Positions 45,836 to 57,419 of a stretch of DNA of 64,000 nt are shown here, one piece after another (position 1 is the first letter of the stretch; each line of letters begins with the position of its first letter). This DNA comes from Rutidosis leptorrhynchoides (taxonomy: Eukaryota; Streptophyta; Magnoliopsida; Asterales; Asteraceae). The stretch lies in assembly GCF_046630445.1 (NCBI RefSeq), contig NC_092340.1:22208001-22272000 (forward strand). Reading direction: 5' to 3'. Below the pieces are notes generated by a model. It had not been told where the DNA came from. It worked only from the letters and a program-made list of their open reading frames with translations, and ran no database searches. A program made the translations under genes and the position numbers.

Positions 45836-48800
45836 ATGGCACCGACTACTCGACACACCTTGAATATGAGCGAAGAGGAATTTCGTTCCTTTCTTGCTTC
45901 AAACATAGCCGCAGTACAGGCCGCGCTACATACCAACAATAACCCTGAATCTAGCAATACAGCTAACGGTGCAAGAAATCGTGTAGGATGCTCCTATAAG
46001 GAATTCACTGCCTGCAAACCTTTAGAATTTGATGGGACCGAAGGACCAATCGGATTGAAACGGTGGACCGAGAAAGTTGAATCGGTGTTTGCCATAAGTA
46101 AGTGTGCTGAGGGAGACAAAGTGAAGTACGCTACGCATAACTTCACAGGTATTGCGTTAACATGGTGGAATACCTATCTAGAGCAAGTGGGACAAGATGT
46201 TGCTTACGCGCTACCGTGGTCAGCATTCAAGCACTTGATGAACGAGAAGTACCGTCCTAGAACCGAGGTCAATAAGCTCAAGTCAGAACTTAGAGGGTTA
46301 CGAACACAGGGATTCGATATTACTTCGTACGAAAGACGATTCACAGAATTGTGCCTATTGTGTCCGAGAGCGTTCGAAGATGTGGAAGAGAAAATCGACG
46401 TGTTTGTGAAAGGGTTACCGGAGAGAATCCAAGAAGATATAAGTTCACACGAGCCTGCCTCCATACCAAAGGCATGTAGAATGGCTCACAAACTAGTGAA
46501 CCAGATTGAGGGAAGAATTAAAGAACAGGCGGCCGAAGAGGCCAACGTGAAGCTAGTCAAAAGAAAGTGGGAGGAAAACGGTGATAAGAGTCACCAAAAC
46601 AACAACAACAATCGCAACATCAATCGCAACTACAACAAACGGTACAACAACAACAACAACAACAACTACTACTACTACAACAATCATCCCAACAACAATA
46701 ACAACTGCAACAACAACAACAACAATCAGAAGCAACTATGCCAAAGGTGTGAAAAGTATCACTCGGGGTTCTGCACCAAATTTTGCAACAAGTGTAAAAG
46801 AAATGGTCATAGCGCGGCGAAGTGTGAGGTCTACGGACCAGGGGTTAACAGAACGAAAGGAACAAATGGTGTCGGAACGAGTAATGGCGGAGCAAGTAGT
46901 GTCGGAGCAAGTTATGCCAATGTAGTTTGTTATAAATGTGGAAAACCGGGCCACATTATTAGAAATTGCCCGAACCAGGAGAACACGAATGGAGAAGGCC
47001 ACGGAAGAGTTTTCAATATTAATGCGGCAGAGGCACAGGAAGACCCGGAGCTTGTTACGGGGACATTTCTTATTGACAATAAATCTGCTTACGTTTTATT
47101 TGATTCGGGTGCGGATAGAAGCTATATGAGTAGAGATTTTTGTACTAAATTAAGTTGTCCATTGACGCTGTTGGATAGTAAATTTTTACTCGAATTAGCA
47201 AACGGTAAATTAATTTCAGCAGATTATATATGCCGGAATCGAGAAATTAAACTGGGTAGCGAAATATTTAAGATTGATTTGATACCAGTAGAGTTAGGGA
47301 GTTTTGATGTAATAGTTGGCATGGACTGGCTGAAGGAGGATGATATTCCAAAAACTGCTTTTAGGACGCGTTATGGTCATTACGAGTTTATGATTATGCC
47401 GTTTGGATTGACTAACGCACCAGCTGTGTTCATGGACCTTATGAACCGAGTGTGTGGGCCATATCTTGACAAGTTTGTCATTGTTTTCATCGATGACATA
47501 CTTATTTACTCAAAGAATGATCAAGAGCACGAAGAACATTTGAGAAAAGTGCTAGAAGTATTGAGGAAAGAAAAATTGTACGCTAAGTTTTCAAAGTGTG
47601 CATTTTGGTTGGAAGAAGTTCAATTCATCGGTCACATAGTGAACAAAGAAGGTATCCAGGTGGACCCGGCAAAGATCGAAACCGTTGAAGAGTGGAAAAC
47701 CCCAAAAACTCAGAAGCATATACGTCAATTTTTAGGATTGGCTGGTTACTACAGAAGATTCATCCACGATTTCTCCAAAATAGCAAAACTCTTGACTGCA
47801 TTAACGCATAAAGGGAAGAAATTTGAATGGAATGATGAACAAGAGAAGGCGTTTCAGTTATTGAAGAAAAAGCTAACTACGGCACCTATATTGTCATTGC
47901 CTGAAGGGAATGATGATTTTGTGATTTATTGTGACGCATCAAAGCAAGGTCTCGGTTGTGTATTAATGCAACGAACGAAGGTGATTGCTTATGCGTCTAG
48001 ACAATTGAAGATTCACGAGCAAAATTATACAACTCACGATTTGGAATTGGGTGCTGTTGTTTTTGCATTAAAGACTTGGAGGCATTATTTATATCGAGTC
48101 AAAAGTATTATATATACCGACCACAAAAGTCTCCAACATATATTTAATCAGAAGCAACTGAATATGAGACAACGCAGGTGGATTGAACTGTTGAATGATT
48201 ATGATTTTGAGATTCGATACCACCCGGGGAAGGCGAATGTGGTAGCCGACGCTTTGAGTAGAAAGGACAGAGAACCTATACGAGTAAAAGCTATGAATAT
48301 AATTATTCATACTAACCTTACTACTCAAATAAAGGAGGCGCAACAGGGGGTTGTAAAAGAAGGAAAGTTGAAGAATGAGATACCCAAAGGATCAGAGAAA
48401 CATCTTAATATTCGGGAAGACGGAACTCGATATAGGGCTGATAGAATTTGGGTACCAAGGATTGGAGATGTGAGAGAAATGGTACTTAAAGAAGCACATA
48501 AAACCAGATATTTAATACATCCCGGAGCGGGGAAGATGTATAAAGATCTCAAGAAACACTTTTGGTGGTCGGGTATGAAAGCCGATATTACTAAATATGT
48601 AGGAGAATGTTTGACGTGTTCTAAGGTCAAAGCTGAACATCAGAAACCATCAGGTCTACTACAACCACCTGAAATTCAGGAATGAAAATGGAAAAACATT
48701 ACCATGGATTTCATTACTAAATTGCCAAGGACTGCAAGTGGTTATGATACTATTTGGGTAATAGTTGATCGTCTCACCAAGTCAGCACACTTCCTGCCAA

Positions 48801-49771
48801 TGAGAGAAGATGACAAAATGGAGAAGTTGGCGCGATTGTATTTGAAGGAGGTTGTCTCCAGACATGGAATACCCGTCTCTATTATCTCTGATAGGGATGG
48901 TAGATTTGTTTCAAGGTTCTGGCAGGCGTTGCAACAAGCATTGGGGACTCGTCTAGACATGAGTACTGCCTATCATCCACAAATTGATGGGCAGAGCGAA
49001 AGGACGATACAAACGCTTGAAGACATGCTACGAGCATGTGTTATTGATTTCGGAAACAGTTGGGATCGACACCTACCGTTAGCAGAATTTTCCTACAACA
49101 ACAGTTATCATTCTAGTATTGAGATGTCGCCGTTTGAGGCACTTTATGGTAGAAAGTGCAGGTCTCCGATTTGTTGGAATAAAGTGGGGGATAGACAGAT
49201 TACGGGTCCGGAGATAATACAAGAAACTACCGAGAAAATCATCCAAATTCAACAACGATTGAAAACCGCCCAGAGTCGACAAAAGAGCTACGCGGACAGT
49301 AAAAGAAAAGATATAGAGTTTGAAATTGGAGAAATGGTCATGCTTAAGGTTTCACCTTGGAAAGGCGTTGTTCGATTTGGTAAACGGGGGAAACTAAATC
49401 CAAGGTACATTGGACCATTCAAGATTATAGATCGTGTCGGACCAGTAGCTTACCAACTGGAGCTACCTCAACAACTCGCGGCTGTACATAACACTTTCCA
49501 CGTCTCGAATTTGAAGAAATGTTTTGCTAAAGAAGATCTTACTATTCCGTTGGACGAAATCCAAATCAATGAAAAACTTCAATTCATTGAAGAACCCGTC
49601 GAAATAATGGATCGTGAGGTTAAGAGACTTAAGAAAAACAAGATACCGATTGTTAAGGTTCGATGGAATGCTCGTAGAGGACCCGAGCTCACCTGGGAGC
49701 GTGAAGATCAGATGAAGAAGAAATATCCGCATCTATTTCCAGAAGATTCGTCAACACCTTCAACATCTTAA
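45836..49771 (+). pseudogene. Gypsy gag-pol polyprotein with in-frame RT deletion and one stop
   Basis: Start chosen at 45836 (GAAATGGCA); an upstream in-frame ATG is at 45800. Domains: retrotransposon gag ([11 protein letters not shown]...ALTWWNTY); an Asn-rich linker; zinc knuckles [14 protein letters not shown] and [14 protein letters not shown]; protease [10 protein letters not shown] (about 47099); RT from [14 protein letters not shown] with [10 protein letters not shown] (about 47480-47510); RNase [14 protein letters not shown]; integrase H2C2 and DDE core ([21 protein letters not shown]); GPF domain; and a chromodomain-like tail ([19 protein letters not shown]). After GMDWL (about 47330) the protein jumps to KEDDIPK, so the protease tail and the first RT blocks are lost in frame. 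TGA at 48683-48685 replaces the Trp seen in the related copy (PEWKW). The frame is otherwise open to 49771. Confidence 0.93.
46598..46730 (+). repeat. AAC-rich stretch coding for an Asn-rich linker in gag
   Basis: Runs of AAC/AAT/TAC codons between the capsid region and the zinc knuckles. Other frames here give long Thr or Val runs that are artefacts. Confidence 0.9.
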
Positions 49772-49806
49772 AATTTCGGGACGAAATTTATTTAACGGGT
49801 AGGTAC
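49771..49806 (+). promoter_or_regulatory. Palindrome and polypurine tract
   Basis: AAATTTCGGGACGAAATTT (49771-49789) overlaps the last base of the pol stop. AACGGGTAGGTAC directly precedes the 3' LTR. Same arrangement as at 5782-5817. Confidence 0.75.
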
Positions 49807-52800
49807 TGTAGTGACCCGAACTTTTCCATGTTTATATATATTAATTGAGATTGATATTTACATGACTAAATATTTCCAACGTGTTAAGCAATCAAACTTG
49901 TTAAGACTTGATTAAATGAAATAAGTTTCATATAGACAATTGATCACCCAAGTTGACCGGCGATTCACGAACGTTACAAATTTGTAAAAACTACATGTTG
50001 TGGTATATATAGACATATATATATGGTTGACATGAGATTATGATGAGTAAGTATCTCACTAAGTATATTAACAATGTGTGATATACATAAGAAATGAGAT
50101 TACTAAGTTAAGAAACTCGAAATGATATATATAACGATTATCGTTATGATAACGTCTACTAAATACATATGTATCATATTAAGATATTGATACACTATAT
50201 TTAACATGATAAAATGATATTTAAATATATCATTAAGTGTGTTAATAATGAACTACATATGTAAAAACAAGACTACTAACTTAATGATTTCGAAACGAGA
50301 CATATATGTAACGATTATCGTTGTAACGACATTTAAATGTATATATATCATATTAAGATATATTAATATATCATAATATAATGATAATATAATAATTTAA
50401 CATCTCATTAGATATAATAAACATTGGGTTAACAACATTTAACAAGATTGTTAACTTAAAGGTTTCAAATCAACATTTACATGTAACGACTAACGATGAC
50501 TTAACGACCCAGTTAAAATGTATATACATGTAGTGTTTTAATATGTATTCATACACTTTTGAAAGACTTCAAAACACTTATCAAAATACTTCTACTTAAC
50601 AAAAATGCTTACAATTACATCGTCGTTCAGTTTCATCAACAATTCTACTCGTATGCACCCGTATTCGTACTCGTACAATACACAGCTTTTAGATGTATGT
50701 ACTATTGGTATATACACTCCAATGATTAGCTCTTAGCAGCCCATGTGAGTCACCTAACACATGTGGGAACCATCATTTGGCAACTAGCATGAAATATCTC
50801 ATAAAATTACAAAAATATTAGTAATCATTCATGACTTATTTACATGTAAACAAAATTACACATCCTTTATATCTAATCCATATACCAACGATCAAAAACA
50901 CCTACAAACACTTTCATTCTTCAATTTTCTTCATATAATTGATCTCTCTCAAGTTCCATCTTCAAGTTCTAAGTGTTCTTCATAAATTCCATAAGTATAG
51001 TTTCATAAAAATCAAGAATACTTCCAAGTTTGCAAGTCTACTTCCAAGCTTTCTAATCCATTTCAAGTAATCATCTAAGATCAAGGAACTTTTGTTATTT
51101 ACAGTAGTTTATCTTTCTAATTCAAGGTAATATTCATATTCAAACTTTGATTCAATTTCTACAACTATAACAATCTTATTTCGAGTGAAAATCTTACTTG
51201 AACTGTTTTCGTGTCATGATTCTGCTTCAAGAACTTTCAAGCCATCCAAGGATCCTTTGAAGCTAGATCCATTTTTTTCATTTCCAGTAGTTTTATCCAG
51301 AAAACTTGAGGTAGTAATGATGTTCATAACATCATTCGATTCATACATATAAAGCTATCTTATTCGAAGGTTTAAACTTGTAATCACTAGAACATAGTTT
51401 AGTTAATTATAAACTTGTTCGAAAACAAAAGTTAATCCTTCTAACTTGACTTTTAAAATCAACTAAACACATGTTCTATATCTATATGATATGCTAACTT
51501 AATGATTTAAAACCTGAAAACACGATGAACACCATAAAATCGGATATACGCCGTCGTAGTGAAACCGAGGGCTGTTTTGGTTTGGATAATTAAAAACTAT
51601 GATAAACTTTGATTTAAAAGTTATTTTTCTAGGAAAATGATTTTTCATATGAACATGAAACTATATCCAAAAATCTTGGTTAAACTCAAAGTGAAAGTAT
51701 GTTTTTTCAAAATGGTCATCAAGATGTCGTTCTTTCGACGGAAATGACTACCTCTTTAGTAATTGACATGTAACTTAAATTTCCGACTATAAACCTATAC
51801 TTTTTCTATTTGGATTCTTAAATTAGAGTTCAATATGAAACCATAACAATTTGATTCACTCAAAACGGATTTAAAATGAAGAAGTTGTGGGTAAAACAAG
51901 ATTGGATATTTTTGATCTTTTTAGCTACGTGAAATGTTTAACAAATATATACAAATCATATCCTAGCTAACTTATATTTTATTATACATGTATTCTAATA
52001 TATTATGTAATCTTGGGATACCATAGACACGTATGCAAATGTTTTGACATATCATATCGACCCATGTATATATATTATTTGGAACAACCATAGACACTCT
52101 ATATGCAGTAATGTTGGAGTTAGCTATACAGGGTTGAGGTTGATTCCAAAAATATATATACTTTGAGTTGTGATCTATCCTGAGACGTGTATACACTGGG
52201 TCGTGGATTGACTCAAGATAATATATTTCGATTTATTTCTGTACATCTAACTGTGGACAACTAGTTGTAGGTTATTAACGAGGACAGCTGACTTAATACA
52301 CTCAAATCTTTAAAACACAATAAAAATGGTTGTAATTATATTTTGATCATACTTTGATATATATGTACATATTTTTATAGGTTCGTGAATCGATCCGTGA
52401 ACAAGTCTTATTTCCGAGGAAGGAAATATCTGTGAAAGTGAGTAATAGTCCCACTTTTAAAATCTAATATTTTTGGGATGAGAATACATGCAGGTTTTAT
52501 AAATGATTTACAAAATAGACACAAGTACTTGAAACTACATTCTATGGTTGAATTATCGAAATCGAATATGCCCCTTTTTATTAAGTCTGGTAATCTAAGA
52601 ATTAGGGAACAGACACCCTAATTGACGCGAATCCTAAAGATAGATCTATTGGGCCTAACAAACCCCATCCAAAGTACCGGATGCTTTAGTACTTCGAAAT
52701 TTATATCATATCCGAAGGGTGTCCCGGAATGATGGGGATATTCTTATATATGCATCTTGTTAATGTCGGTTACCAGGTGTTCACCATATGAATAATTTTT

Positions 52801-53270
52801 ATCTCTATGTATGGGATGTGTATTGAAATATGAAATCTTGTGGTCTATTGTTACGATTTAATATATATAGGTTAAACCTATAATTCACCAACATTTTTGT
52901 TGACGTTTAAAGCATGTTTATTCTCAGGTGAATACTAAGAGCTTCCGCTGTTGCATACTAAAATAAAGACAAGATTTGGAGTCCATGTTTGTATGATATT
53001 GTGTAAAAACTGCATTCAAGAAACATATGTCGATGTAATATATTTTTATTGTAAACCATTATGTAATGGTCATGTGTAAACAGTATATTTTAGATTATCA
53101 TTATTTGATAATCTACGTAATGCTTTTGAAACCTTTATTGATAAAATAAAGGTTATGGTTGTATTAAAAATGAATGCAGTCTTTGAAAAACGTCTCATAT
53201 AGAGGTCAAAACCTCGCGACGAAATCAATTAATATGGAACGTTTATAATCAATATGAACGGGACATTTCA
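49807..53270 (+). repeat. Gypsy 3' LTR
   Basis: 3464 bp, about 2% different from 40407-43858. Notable differences are a 10-bp insertion near 50436 and a 3-bp insertion near 50532. The candidate intron lies at 52438-52927. Confidence 0.95.
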
Positions 53271-53490
53271 CGCGAGACATGGTACGGGGTGAATTGCGCA
53301 TTATGTGCACCCTCTAGTCACACTCTCTTTTTGAACAATCCGACATAGCCAGAAATTGAATCCGAGTGGTGTGCTTTATTAGGCAACTCGGTACCCACTA
53401 AATATTAGTCTTAGAACAAAATTCGAACTTGAGACCTCTTGTAGAGAATTCAGGGTTCAACCACTAGACTATCCAATGATGGCTTTTAAT
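53271..53490 (-). mobile_element. SINE, 5' part (split by the gypsy element)
   Basis: The minus strand reads GGATAGTCTAGTGGTTGAACC (box A type) and CTCAAGTTCGAATTTTG (box B type) at about 53415-53482, the pattern of a tRNA-derived SINE. It begins at the CGCGA duplication and continues at 40311-40406. Confidence 0.7.
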
Positions 53491-55097
53491 AAATTTTAAT
53501 ACTCATAGTTTTGATAAAAGTTTGTTAATCCTTATAAAGAGACCGCACGAAAACACCTTTTCTTAAACGGTGATAATGTTAGGTTTGAAACTTCAATCTT
53601 TTTAAGGTAAATTTTAATTATATCCATTTAAAAAGTTAACTACAGAAAGTAAAAAATAAAAGTAAAATATAAAGGATAATTACTCTATATTAGCAGTAAT
53701 GTATTTTTATTTTTTTATTTTTTTCTAATATTTTTTTTAATTATTTAATTATTAATTAATACTAATATATGACGTAACTTACCTAGAAAAGGTATAAAAT
53801 ACATTATAGTAATTTGGTTTTGGATCTTGATTTTTTTTTTCCAGAAAAAACTTAATAATAATAACGGATAAAATCAATAAATGCAACCGTACATAAGAAA
53901 ATCCAAATCAACAAAGTGGTTTAACAATCGTAACCTGACAAACGGTCGCGTGGATGGAGTAATTATACCTACATACTAAAAGTCATGGAAGATTTCGTCG
54001 TTACATACTGGAAGTCATGGAAGATTTCGTCGTTTCATTTTTATGGGATTGTGATTTTTAGTTTGCATTCACACTACAAACGGTCCCCCAACTTCCTCTC
54101 AATTTATACAACGGCCCCTCAAGTTTACATTTTTTCTAGGGGTAGAAAGCATAAATATTTAATTTTAGTAAAATAAAAGAAACTAATTCCACCCAAATTT
54201 TTAACTGCATCTATCTTCTCCCTCGGTGCGAGTTACACTTTTCCGAGACCATCGTTCAACTTGAAAAAATTAGATGAACCATACGCGAAACGGACTTCGT
54301 TAAAAAAACACTAGAAAACGGGCCCTATATTCTCGCTCGGTGCTAGTTAAATTTTTCCGAGACCACCGTTTAACTCGAAATAATTTTACGAACACAACGC
54401 GACTAACTATACGCGAAACGGACATCGTTAAAATAACACTAAATATTTTGGGATATATTACATACATATATACATACACGTCTAACAAACAACCCAACCT
54501 ACTAGATATATCAGGTACCAAACAACGTATATCCAAATTCGACCACGTGTCGAATACAACCGCAGCAACGCGCGGTCGAATTTTTTTTCTAGTTTATTAA
54601 CTATGAGACTAAACAAGAACAAAAGTAATCATATGATAACCTAAACATCGATTTCACTAAACAAAAACAAAAAAAAAAAAAAAAAGAAACATAACAACGG
54701 TAACGGATAGGAGAATTTCATTTGCCACCCCGGCAAAACAATAAACTAAACCATTCCCAGTATTAAGGTAATACGCCGCTCCTCAAATAATTAAGTAGAT
54801 CCGTAAGTTTGATTTCTATCTATCTATTTATTTTATTTTTTATTTACTAGATAAAATAAAAGAAAAACACCATGTTGGGTGAGATGCAAGTGGCATGTGA
54901 AGCATGAGAATGAGATAAACAATACTTTTGAGAGCCTAGCTACAGATAGTTAATTAAGCATTATTAAATACCATATTATTCTTTGTTACGTACGACACAA
55001 AAGTATATTAGTGTATTTGGTTGGACTACATGTGGACTTTTCAAGGGTTCATTTCTGAAAGAGATATCCCCTTTTAATTAATTATTACATGCATTAC
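53491..55097. repeat. Intergenic with two local duplications
   Basis: A 33-bp unit containing GTCATGGAAGATTTCGTCGTT occurs twice in tandem (about 53980-54036). A ~115-bp unit (TCGGTGCGAGTTA...TTTTTCCGAGACCAT...ATACGCGAAACGGAC) occurs twice (about 54214-54318 and 54330-54440). No gene seen. Confidence 0.7.
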
Positions 55098-56134
55098 TTT
55101 TTTTTTTTTTTAAAGCAATAATTTTATTAAATATGAACTCGAAACGTTACATCTCGAAGGGTTCAATGTTAACTAAACAAGCCGTTAAGCTAACATGAGA
55201 AAATTACATCGAATTTATACAATTTATAAAACTAGCGCAATAGGATTATGAAGCCAAGAGTGCCAATCGATATGAGATGATTTGAATCTTTTTTGCAATC
55301 CACTCGAAAGATTTGCTTTGTATCTCACATAGCGCAACCGGAGAGGTCCAACATTTTTTATTAAAGATCATTTGATTTCGATTCCACCATATGAGATAAC
55401 AAGTAGACCAAAGGACCGCTTGCCAAATCTTGAAGCCCGAATCCGTCATTCCAACACTTGTGTCGCCTTGAAGAATTTCATTTAAGCTTGTCGAAGTGAA
55501 GATGTTTAAACCCCACCATTTAAAGAACCAAACCTCGAACGCATGTTTGCAAAAGAGCAAGGCATGGTCAACCGATTCCACCTCGTCGTCACAAAGAGGG
55601 CAACGAACGGAGTGGAGATCGATCCCCCGTTTGTCAAGCTCAATTAAAGTTGGAATACGTTTTTTTTCTCGACCTCCAAACGAACATTTCTACCTTCTTT
55701 GGAACCAAGTTATTTCTCAATGATTCTACCGCATTAGGACCAACGATTATTGTTTTTGTATCGATTAACGTAGTGAGCCTTTTTGTTGTGAAAACCCCAA
55801 TGTTTGAGCCTTCCCAACGCCAAGAATCACTTCTATCTGGAACAAGACATACACCACGTAGGACTGCTGCTAGATCATCGAATTCAGCACTTGTACGGCT
55901 TCTAGGAGCTCGCACCCATTCCCAATTCCCATCCCACGATGACCCATTCCAAACCCATCGATCTGCAACCGTAGCATTCGGCTTTGATTCCAACTTGAAT
56001 AACCGCTTGAATCTGTTACAAAATGGCATGTTACCCACCCATGAGTCGAACCAAAATGAGGTACCCGAACCGTTACCAATGGCCTTGACGAAAGACTTTG
56101 AAAAAGGAACACCAATGTCGTCAATTTGTTTGGA
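55098..56134 (-). mobile_element. 3' end of an L1-type LINE, 5'-truncated
   Basis: The minus strand encodes the tail of a non-LTR retrotransposon ORF2: GSGTSFWFDSWVG, then WNGSSWDGNWEW, NNLVPKKVEMFVWRSR, and a zf-RVT-type zinc-binding stretch (CPLCDDEVESVDHALLFC), ending with YLIWWNRNQMIF and a stop at 55246. A run of eight A (near 55658) shifts the frame once. The 3' end has AATAAAATTATTGC and a poly(A) tail (plus-strand T-run at about 55100-55112). RT and endonuclease are missing. Confidence 0.9.
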
Positions 56135-56572
56135 TATTCACCTAATGTAAAATTGTTTACAAGAGTTAATTGCATATTTGTTAATTAATCTACTACGGAT
56201 TATTAAATTTTCATAAAACAAAATAACTCGGTAACTTGTAATAATATTTATATAGAAATTGTTAACGTGACATATCAATGTGGCGGCATGAATGTGGCTA
56301 AAGCACACTTAAGATATTACAAGAAGTGATTAAAAAAAGCTGCTGGCACATGATTGTTAAATTTTAAAATGTAGCAGTTAGTAAATCTATTTTATTGGGA
56401 GGGAGTGATTATGCAGAAATTCGTTTTTTAATTCTATTAATTTCATAATTGATGGTGAGGTTGAGCCATGCATGATGCACATGATATGGACTCATGCGTT
56501 AAATTTGTTTTAATTGGAAGGTTAAAAAAATAAAGGTTATACAATTAAGTAAAATTTGTTTTAATTGCTAAC
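56135..56572. other. Intergenic, nothing recognised
   Basis: AT-rich. No supported feature. Confidence 0.4.
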
Positions 56573-56580
56573 CTGGTAAC

Positions 56581-56842
56581 CATAGGCGAAGTCAATAGAG
56601 TGGCCGAAGGTGGCAATGCCACCCTCAACAAATTTAATAAGCTCATTATTATATATAATAATTTTTGTATTTATACTAGGTCCACCAAAATTAACAAGTT
56701 TTCCTCAGTTGGCCTATATTACTTTAAGTCTGTAGTGTCATCCTCAACGTTAAAATTAACTATCCTTCCTCAATTGGTCATTCTTAACATTATTTTAAGT
56801 CTATAGTGCCACCCTTAACGTTAAATCCTGGCTCCGCCATTG
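56581..56842. mobile_element. Small hAT-type MITE, 262 bp
   Basis: Imperfect ends CATAGGCGAAGTCA and (inverted) CAATGGCGGAGCCA, flanked by the exact 8-bp direct repeat CTGGTAAC (56573-56580 and 56843-56850). No coding capacity. The inner part has two related blocks (TTTAAGTCTGTAGTG and TTTAAGTCTATAGTG). Confidence 0.8.
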
Positions 56843-56850
56843 CTGGTAAC

Positions 56851-57044
56851 ATTGTGAACTGCAATATTTGTTGTTAAAAGAAACATTCTTTTATTTATTT
56901 ATTTTTTATTTTTTGAAAAATCAAAAGGAATTTTATTGAATAATAACCGATTGAATATATTTGTACTTATAAAATACTATATCTAGGGTGAGTGTGGGGC
57001 GGGTTGAGGCGGTTATAGGTCAAAACGACACCCAAAACAATTAT
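56851..57044. other. Intergenic, nothing recognised
   Basis: AT-rich. Confidence 0.4.
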
Positions 57045-57060
57045 TACGGTTAATTAATCT

Positions 57061-57403
57061 AATAATTTTAACAATTCTTACGGTTATAATCACAGTACTA
57101 AACAATCTCTTACTTTGTCGCTAAGATTGTTTAGTACTGTGATTATAACCGTCTCAGTTTGATTCAAGTGAGGAAACACCGAGATGATCTACGCGAGTGG
57201 AGGGTTTTTCCCTGTTGTTAAAATTATCGAGACTTCCGTTTTAAACTAAATTGTAGTATATTAGTATAGGTATGTGTATATGCCTTTCGGGTAATTTTTA
57301 GAGTTAGTTTACTTGTACTTTTTTTTCTCTAGATGTAACAGGCCTATGGCCCTTTTGGTTTGCTCTTTTTAATAAAATGTCATTTGATCTTTTAAAAAAA
57401 AAA
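57061..57403 (+). mobile_element. Short LINE insertion with inverted 5' end
   Basis: A 343-bp insert ends in AATAAAATGTCATTTGATCTTTT and poly(A). It is flanked by the 16-bp repeat TACGGTTAATTAATCT (57045-57060 and 57404-57419). Its first part is inverted relative to the rest: 57080-57108 is the perfect reverse complement of 57124-57152, with a 15-base spacer. This is the signature of twin priming during LINE insertion. Confidence 0.8.
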
Positions 57404-57419
57404 TACGGTTAATTAATCT

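Larger units (their letters stand above)
40407..53270 (+). mobile_element. Complete 12.9-kb gypsy (chromovirus-type) retrotransposon with F-box cargo
   Basis: Two long LTRs (3452 and 3464 bp) run TGTAGTGACC...ACATTTCA and are flanked by CGCGA. By eye the LTRs differ at roughly 80 positions plus a few indels, about 2%. Order inside: primer-binding site, acidic leader ORF, F-box ORF, gag, protease, partial RT, RNase H, integrase with GPF and chromodomain-like tail, then palindrome and polypurine tract. Internal stops and an RT deletion make it non-autonomous as written. Confidence 0.95.

Noticed and set aside
46553-46925. Long Thr-rich and Val-rich frames within gag
   Set aside because: Artefacts of the AAC repeat that encodes the Asn-rich linker in the real gag frame.
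48683-48685. Programmed TGA recoding
   Set aside because: The related copy has Trp at this codon and a single-base change suffices; no read-through context was recognised. Kept only as an alternative.
53405-53490. Functional tRNA gene on the minus strand
   Set aside because: Box A and B are present but no cloverleaf or proper 3' acceptor stem was found; it fits a tRNA-derived SINE.
55650-56150. 166-codon plus-strand frame
   Set aside because: It is antisense to the LINE coding region, whose minus-strand reading shows clear zf-RVT and ORF2 motifs.
57080-57152. miRNA gene
   Set aside because: The hairpin lies at the 5' end of a LINE insertion with target duplication, so inversion during insertion explains it; no evidence of processing can be seen.
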